Assembly (NCBI GenBank): GCA_015661795.1
Contig: DQVJ01000233.1
Span: forward strand, 1 to 7,475
DNA length: 7,475 nucleotides
Source: Sulfurovum sp.
Lineage (GTDB): Bacteria > Campylobacterota > Campylobacteria > Campylobacterales > Sulfurovaceae
Direction: 5' to 3'
In this document: positions 6,333 through 7,475 of the stretch, piece by piece
Layout of the letters: each line of letters opens with the position of its first letter
Numbering within the stretch: position 1 is the first letter of the stretch
Translations under genes and position numbers: made by a program
The notes under the pieces: generated by a model
Seen by the model: the letters and a program-made list of their open reading frames with translations, nothing else
Told to the model about the DNA's origin: nothing
The model's database searches: none

Positions 6333-6929
6333 TTAAAAATTATACATCAAACCAGCAAAAAGTGAATCTCCACGAGGTCCTTTTATTAAAGAGTGTTCAA
6401 ACTCGGCTATAAACTTATAGTGTTCATTTAAATGTACTTCAATGCCTGTACCAAATACAAAACCATGCCCCTGTGTATCAATATCAAATTCAACAACACT
6501 CTCCCATTCAAACTCATAACCTACTTTTCCAAACACACCAAAACCTTCAACAATCTCATACGTATAAACAATATCAACTGCTGATGTATAATATTTTCCA
6601 GTAGACTCTTCTGTTACACCTAATTTTGTTTCAGTTACTGTATCCGTGGCATATGTAAAATCATATTCAACTGCAAAACCATACCCTAATCTATATCCAA
6701 TATCTATCCCTATTCCATAATCTCTATCACCTTCAAGTAACACATCTTCATGTTGATAGCTTTCACCCAAAACCATAAGACCAGCAATGATGATATAAAA
6801 CTTTGATTCTTCATGTGTTGATTCGAGATGTTCTGGCTCATGGATTTTAACTTCTATATCTCCACCTGCATACAGTTGTGTCATTAATTGTACCATGATG
6901 ACAGCAGTGATAAAGATTGATTTTTTCAT
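6333..6929 (-). CDS. Small outer-membrane beta-barrel protein
   Basis: Probably an eight-strand outer-membrane barrel (inference). The 198-residue precursor starts with a clear signal peptide, KK then hydrophobic IFITAVIMV, with likely cleavage after A21 (QLYA-GG). The mature N-terminus (about 24-43) is acidic and histidine-bearing (H30, H34, H39). From about residue 44 on, alternating hydrophobic and polar strands rich in Gly, Tyr and Phe follow (GIGIDIGYRLGYGFAVEYDF, FGVFGKVGYEFEWE, GFVFGTGIEVHL). It ends in YNF, the terminal aromatic expected for Bam-dependent insertion. It resembles the generic OMP beta-barrel family (OmpA/Omp25-like barrels); the specific role is unknown. The start has AAGGAAG four bases upstream on the minus strand. 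The gene is convergent with hisS, one base between stops. Confidence 0.85.
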   Translation of the reverse strand: MKKSIFITAVIMVQLMTQLYAGGDIEVKIHEPEHLESTHEESKFYIIIAGLMVLGESYQHEDVLLEGDRDYGIGIDIGYRLGYGFAVEYDFTYATDTVTETKLGVTEESTGKYYTSAVDIVYTYEIVEGFGVFGKVGYEFEWESVVEFDIDTQGHGFVFGTGIEVHLNEHYKFIAEFEHSLIKGPRGDSLFAGLMYNF

Positions 6930-6967
6930 TTATCTTCCTTAGTCTAAACATTTAAATGCATGTCTAG

Positions 6968-6973
6968 ATAATA
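6968..6973 (-). promoter_or_regulatory. Possible -10 box for the outer-membrane protein gene
   Basis: The minus strand reads TATTAT 38 bases before the ATG, giving a start near 6961 and a leader of about 30 bases containing the AAGGAAG ribosome site. No -35 consensus is seen. The predicted leader holds a perfect 10-base palindrome, CATTTAAATG (6949-6958), and the box borders the palindrome TCTAGA (6963-6968). Confidence 0.3.
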
Positions 6974-7048
6974 AATGGTAAACTAAATTCACTTAAATAC
7001 ACCACTTTGTTGCAGATAAACAAATATTTAGACTGTTTTAGGATGCAT

Positions 7049-7085
7049 ATTGATTTTTATATCTTTTTCAGTAAACAAAATCAAT
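7049..7085 (-). terminator. AT-rich inverted repeat, possible terminator of the lipoprotein gene
   Basis: ATTGATTTT (7049-7057) and AAAATCAAT (7077-7085) form a perfect nine-base inverted repeat with a 19-base loop, starting eight bases after the lipoprotein gene's stop. The stem has only two G-C pairs and no long T-run follows on the minus strand, so it is weak as a terminator. It could equally be an operator or chance in AT-rich sequence. Confidence 0.25.
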
Positions 7086-7093
7086 CAAATACA

Positions 7094-7475
7094 TCAATTT
7101 GATTTAATCCATAAAAGAAGTTCTTTACTCAATTGCGTTAATGCTCTGTTGGTAGCAATAACATAGCCTTCTGCATCCAAACTAGGTGCCACTTCTTTAT
7201 AGCTGAATCTTTTACTTTTGACTAACTCTCCAGTATCGGCATCAATCAATGTAAATTGTATAGATATAATTGCATGAGACTGTTGATCTCTTACTCTATG
7301 TTCAAAGACAAAAATATTACTTTCTAACCGATAATTTACTTTAAGTGTGGTGGCATCTGAAAAAACTGCTTTAAAAAGTCGTGAATCATCCAATACTTCA
7401 ATAATACTTACCTGTAAAAGTTTACTCACATGATTTGACCACTCTGAATTCTGATATGTACCTCTTTCATATGTA
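7094..7475 (-). CDS. ABC-type transport auxiliary lipoprotein, C-terminal part (partial at window edge)
   Basis: The frame stays open through the right edge. Continuing upstream of the GTG at 7427-7429, it reads TYERGTYQNSEWSNH, so that GTG is an internal valine and not a start. The pattern fits the ABC-transport auxiliary component family (PF03886; PqiC-like lipoproteins): a W before SNHVSKLLQVSIIEVLDDS, then FKAVFSDATT, YRLESNIFVFEH, a strand with an acidic turn (FTLIDADTGELV), and a helix ending ALTQLSKELLLWIKSN. Such proteins are periplasm-facing lipoproteins encoded beside MCE-type (Mla/Pqi) lipid-transport ABC systems. The signal peptide and lipobox lie outside the window. The gene would typically be last after permease, ATPase and MCE genes, which should therefore lie to the right (inference). 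Confidence 0.7.
   Translation of the reverse strand, partial: TYERGTYQNSEWSNHVSKLLQVSIIEVLDDSRLFKAVFSDATTLKVNYRLESNIFVFEHRVRDQQSHAIISIQFTLIDADTGELVKSKRFSYKEVAPSLDAEGYVIATNRALTQLSKELLLWIKSN

Noticed and set aside
7427..7429. GTG as the start of a 111-residue protein
   Set aside because: The frame remains open upstream to the window edge and the upstream residues (SEWSNH) fit the lipoprotein family, so this is an internal valine.

Overview
The window looks like a chromosomal housekeeping segment from a low-GC member of the Campylobacterota (Epsilonproteobacteria), probably close to Sulfurovum or Sulfurimonas. This placement is an inference. It rests on the ubiX-coaD-tmk-hisS gene order (which I recall in similar form from Campylobacter and Helicobacter), a B-type aconitase start, AT-rich promoters with a TATAAT box but no recognisable -35, and the protein sequences themselves.

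Layout, left to right. Positions 1-66 (minus) are the first 22 codons of acnB, cut by the window edge. A 155-base gap follows, with the acnB ribosome site and a possible ftsK terminator. A compact 759-residue FtsK/SpoIIIE-type DNA translocase fills 222-2501 (minus). Two tRNA genes on the plus strand follow: Leu(CAA) at 2606-2690 and Gly(TCC) at 2771-2846. A small unrecognised protein gene lies at 2881-3351 (minus). A divergent promoter region (3352-3468) then leads into a plus-strand operon, ubiX-coaD-tmk-hisS (3469-6331). Tail-to-tail with hisS, only 1 base away, is a small outer-membrane beta-barrel protein gene (6333-6929, minus). A 164-base gap with palindromes and a possible terminator separates it from the 3' part of an ABC-transport auxiliary lipoprotein gene (7094 to past 7475, minus), probably the last gene of an Mla/Pqi-like lipid-transport operon outside the window.

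The four-gene operon combines unrelated core functions: the prenyl-FMN cofactor (UbiX), coenzyme A (CoaD), dTTP (Tmk) and histidyl-tRNA (HisS). Tight packing (0 and 1-base junctions) indicates co-transcription and translational coupling, except for a 62-base tmk-hisS gap that contains a clear hairpin. The right end concerns the cell envelope.

I found no mobile element, CRISPR array, defence system or obvious new multi-gene system. The items most worth a second look are small: a possible 24-codon ORF just upstream of ftsK, a tRNA-Leu with two U-U mismatches in its stems, a ftsK start with no ribosome site but flanked by an inverted repeat, the hairpin before hisS, and the orphan 156-residue protein.
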